7,824 bases of DNA from CF-96 sp036269455 (GTDB taxonomy: Bacteria > Chloroflexota > Dormibacteria > Aeolococcales > Aeolococcaceae). Position 1 is the first letter of the stretch. Each line of letters starts with the position of its first letter. The translations under genes and the position numbers were made by a program. Shown here piece by piece: positions 6,543-7,824 of the stretch. Below the pieces are notes generated by a model that was not told where the DNA came from, ran no database searches, and saw nothing but the letters and a program-made list of their open reading frames with translations. The DNA is taken from contig DATARS010000116.1 in NCBI GenBank assembly GCA_036269455.1, forward strand, positions 1 through 7,824, given 5' to 3'.

Positions 6543-7115
6543 ATGAGCGACCCGACGACCCAGGACGTCATCAGCCTCCAGTCCTCGCACTGGATCGGAG
6601 GCCAGACCCAGCTCGGCCCGGAGATGTGCTTCGCCGCAACCGAGGCGACCATCCAGTCGGCCTTCGGTGGCACCGCGGACCAGTTCGAAGTCGCCCACGA
6701 CGTGATGATGTGGAACATCAACGCGGGCCTGACCGACGGCGAGACCGAGACCTACCAGGCGATGCTGCTCTCGCTCGACCTCGACACCATGAACGCGACC
6801 TGGGCCCAGGTGCAGCCGGGCTTCAGCGCGGACATGCAGAAGATCCTCGAGAACCACCGAGGCGACCTGATGCTTACCGGACGGACGCAGGCCGCCGGCG
6901 GTGCCCTGACCAACGAGGAGGTCATGGAGACGATCGACCAGGGCGGACTCATCGCCTTCGGCAACGCCGCCCACTGGCGGATCATCTACGGGTACGACTT
7001 CACCCTCGACACCCAGGCCCTCAACCTCTGGGTGTTCGACCCCATGGACGGCTCGGGGTACCAGCTTCCCCTGGACGCCGCCGGGATGCAGATGTCCTAC
7101 CGCATCACCGGCTGA
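6543..7115 (+). CDS. papain-like (C39/C70-type) cysteine peptidase, orphan and highly acidic
   Basis: A 190-residue protein that I place in the papain fold by its motifs, not by recognised homology. The N-terminal block QTQLGPEMCFAAT puts Q23 six residues before C29, the same spacing as papain Gln19-Cys25 (oxyanion hole and nucleophile). Near the C-terminus AHWRIIYGYD gives the His (H144), and NLWVFDPMDG gives the third catalytic residue (D166), as in C39-like and AvrRpt2-like peptidases. There is no signal peptide or membrane segment, so it is probably cytosolic. It has 24 Asp/Glu against 5 Lys/Arg, a single Cys, one Lys and about 12 Met. The catalytic Cys lies very near the N-terminus, leaving no room for a propeptide. 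It stands alone on the plus strand with a strong ribosome site. No substrate peptide, transporter or modification enzyme is next to it. The function is unknown; an inactive or non-protease role cannot be excluded. Confidence 0.72.
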   Translation: MSDPTTQDVISLQSSHWIGGQTQLGPEMCFAATEATIQSAFGGTADQFEVAHDVMMWNINAGLTDGETETYQAMLLSLDLDTMNATWAQVQPGFSADMQKILENHRGDLMLTGRTQAAGGALTNEEVMETIDQGGLIAFGNAAHWRIIYGYDFTLDTQALNLWVFDPMDGSGYQLPLDAAGMQMSYRITG

Positions 7116-7123
7116 CCGGACCA

Positions 7124-7182
7124 GCGGCGGAGCGCCTCCGGCGCGATCCATCAGGAAATCCGCGACGAAGTCGCTCCGCCGC
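7124..7182. repeat. inverted repeat with alternative hairpins after the peptidase gene
   Basis: An 11-bp perfect inverted repeat, GCGGCGGAGCG (7124-7134) and CGCTCCGCCGC (7172-7182), starts eight bases after the peptidase stop. Two smaller hairpins compete with it: CGGAG-CGC-CTCCG (7127-7139) and GCGAC-GAA-GTCGC (7162-7174). No T tract follows on either strand, so this is not a standard intrinsic terminator. It could stabilise the mRNA 3' end. Confidence 0.5.
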
Positions 7183-7214
7183 ATCACCCGGCCGAGCCAC
7201 AAGCGTCCGCGGGA

Positions 7215-7233
7215 GCGGCGCGAAGAGCGCCGC
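7215..7233. repeat. GC-rich hairpin GCGGCGC / GCGCCGC
   Basis: A perfect 7-bp stem with a five-base GAAGA loop, between the peptidase gene and the minus-strand terminator. On the plus strand it is followed by GC-rich sequence, not T. It may mark the 3' end of the peptidase transcript. Nothing else recognisable lies from 7183 to 7255. Confidence 0.4.
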
Positions 7234-7255
7234 GACGCCGGCGAGTGCCCCCGGT

Positions 7256-7287
7256 AAGAAAAAGGGGCTGGCCTTGCGGCCAGCCCC
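7256..7287 (-). terminator. intrinsic terminator, minus strand
   Basis: A perfect 10-bp stem, GGGGCTGGCC and GGCCAGCCCC, with a four-base loop (7264-7287). On the minus strand it is followed by TTTTTCTT (7263-7256); on the plus strand the flank is C-rich. It therefore ends a minus-strand transcript that comes from the right, where there is no convincing protein gene. Confidence 0.85.
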
Positions 7288-7579
7288 CCGGTGCCGAGTA
7301 CCTCGGCGCCCGGCCCTCGGCCGGGCTACTTGTCGCCCCCGAAGGGGCAACGGAGGGGTGCGGAGCCCAAGTCGACGTCGGGCGATGCTGCGCCGGCGCT
7401 CCCCGCATGAAGCCTGCCGCTCCATGAATACGGTGCCGGTGGTCGGCCACCGGCGGCACACGGCGGGAGCCCGCGCCGTCGACAGGGGCGCTAGCCCTCC
7501 GCCCGTCCGCGCCTCAAGCGCTGCCAGACGGTACGCATCACAGAGTTATTGAACCTCCGTCTGCGAGACCGATGCGGTC
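7256..7579 (-). ncRNA. putative structured non-coding RNA of about 320 nt, class unknown
   Basis: Bounded by a sigma-70-like promoter on the right and an intrinsic terminator on the left, with no credible coding frame between. On the minus strand I can draw, 5' to 3': a stem CAGACGG/CCGTCTG (7557-7563 with 7525-7531); a long-range stem CGGAGGG/CCCTCCG (7495-7501 with 7351-7357) enclosing GTCGAC/GTCGAC (7478-7483 with 7371-7376); a bulged 10-bp hairpin (7433-7459); an 8-bp hairpin CATGGAGC/GCTTCATG (7406-7426); a hairpin capped by C-UUCG-G (7332-7351); GCCCGGCC/GGCCGGGC (7308-7326); GCCGAG/CTCGGC (7293-7307); then the terminator stem. In two hairpins a G-U pair forms only if the minus strand is transcribed; one (7290-7310) favours the plus strand. 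I found none of the signature sequences of RNase P RNA, tmRNA or SRP RNA. 6S RNA was not excluded rigorously. Alternatives are a 5' leader or a palindrome-rich spacer. Confidence 0.5.
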
Positions 7580-7585
7580 CAGACC

Positions 7586-7613
7586 ACCATACCGTCCCCG
7601 CTCGCGCTGTCAA
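7586..7613 (-). promoter_or_regulatory. sigma-70-type promoter of the putative ncRNA
   Basis: On the minus strand a perfect -35 TTGACA (7613-7608) and a -10 TATGGT (7591-7586) are separated by 16 bases. Transcription would begin near 7579 with G. The flanking A/T-containing sequence is unusual for this GC-rich window. It points away from the response-regulator gene and toward the terminator at 7256-7287. Confidence 0.65.
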
Positions 7614-7657
7614 GACCCTGTGTTCTGAGGACTCCGGGGTCGCCCGTGATTCCGGTA

Positions 7658-7678
7658 ACCCACCTGCAAGGTGTGGGT
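7658..7678. promoter_or_regulatory. palindromic operator candidate upstream of the response regulator
   Basis: Two nested inverted repeats overlap here: CACCT-GCA-AGGTG (7661-7673) and ACCCAC/GTGGGT (7658-7663 with 7673-7678). A -10-like GATACT follows at 7681-7686, 38 bases ahead of the response-regulator ATG, so a bound protein would sit in the promoter spacer. Autoregulation by the response regulator is possible, but OmpR-type sites are more often direct repeats. Confidence 0.4.
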
Positions 7679-7724
7679 CGGATACTCTGCACCGTTTCAC
7701 TCGGACTTCAGGGATTTGGACAGC

Positions 7725-7824
7725 ATGCGCATCCTCGTGGCGGAGGACGAGCCCGGGCTCCTCGATGTCCTGGTGCGCGGCCTCACCGAGAGCGGCTATC
7801 TCGTCGACGCCGTCGATCGCGGCG
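7725..7824 (+). CDS. response regulator, N-terminal part of the receiver domain (runs off the right edge)
   Basis: Only the first 33 residues are in the window: MRILVAEDEPGLLDVL, then VRGLTESGYLVDAVDRG. The hydrophobic first strand followed by the acidic pair E7-D8, helix 1 with LLDVLVRGL, and GYLVDAV leading into the second strand are typical of the receiver domain of OmpR/PhoB-type two-component regulators. The phosphorylated Asp (normally near residue 51) and the DNA-binding domain lie outside. A weak ribosome site (GGA four bases upstream, or AGGGA ten bases upstream) precedes the ATG. A sensor kinase gene would be expected downstream. The OmpR subfamily is inferred from the N-terminal style only. 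Confidence 0.85.
   Translation, partial: MRILVAEDEPGLLDVLVRGLTESGYLVDAVDRG

Noticed and set aside
7256..7579. RNase P RNA, tmRNA, SRP RNA or 6S RNA as identity of the structured RNA
   Set aside because: No GAGGAAAGUCC-type RNase P core, no tmRNA tag frame or acceptor end, and no GGAAGGAAGC SRP loop could be found. 6S RNA has a single long interrupted rod, unlike the branched stems here, but this was judged by eye only.
7105..7700. Minus-strand open frames in the spacer (7105-7461, 7184-7459, 7491-7700)
   Set aside because: Arg/Pro-rich translations with no motifs or ribosome sites; they cross or ignore the promoter and terminator that define the putative RNA.

Overview
The window is high-GC DNA (roughly 70% by eye) from a bacterial chromosome. 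It carries a conserved housekeeping block on the minus strand and a less ordinary stretch, roughly 6.42-7.82 kb, to its right. The minus-strand order is tyrS, then yebC-ruvC-ruvA-ruvB-queA-tgt. Actinobacteria usually keep yebC-ruvCAB but follow it with secDF and often lack queA/tgt. Proteobacteria and Firmicutes commonly have ruvAB-queA-tgt. The mixture, with frequent GTG starts and a Gram-positive-type SOS box, suggests a high-GC Terrabacteria lineage such as Chloroflexota or Dormibacterota. That placement is inference from gene order and composition.

Layout. Positions 1-5012 (minus) form a tight six-gene operon, transcribed yebC, ruvC, ruvA, ruvB, queA, tgt. Three junctions overlap by four bases (ruvC/ruvA, ruvA/ruvB, queA/tgt), and tgt runs off the left edge. 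In front of yebC (5013-5133) is a near-consensus LexA/Cheo box (5058-5069) just downstream of a -10-like TAGAAT. The Holliday-junction genes are therefore probably SOS-induced, and yebC and the queuosine genes would follow. Positions 5134-6417 (minus) hold tyrS. A 125-bp divergent spacer with a tandem 12-bp repeat separates it from a plus-strand gene (6543-7115). That gene encodes a small, very acidic protein with a complete papain-type catalytic signature (Q23, C29, H144, D166).

Positions 7116-7724 contain no convincing protein gene but are rich in hairpins. On the minus strand this stretch has a TTGACA/TATGGT promoter (7586-7613) and an intrinsic terminator with a T tract (7256-7287). The roughly 320 bases between them fold into a branched set of stems, including a C(UUCG)G hairpin. 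I read this as a structured non-coding RNA of a class I do not recognise, the best candidate here for something undescribed. At the right edge an OmpR-type response regulator begins on the plus strand (7725), with a palindrome just upstream of its possible -10.

How they work together. RuvA and RuvB branch-migrate Holliday junctions and RuvC cuts them. QueA and Tgt act in queuosine modification of tRNA (Tgt inserts preQ1, QueA adds the epoxycyclopentane ring). YebC and TyrRS serve translation. The peptidase, the RNA and the response regulator have no obvious link to that block.
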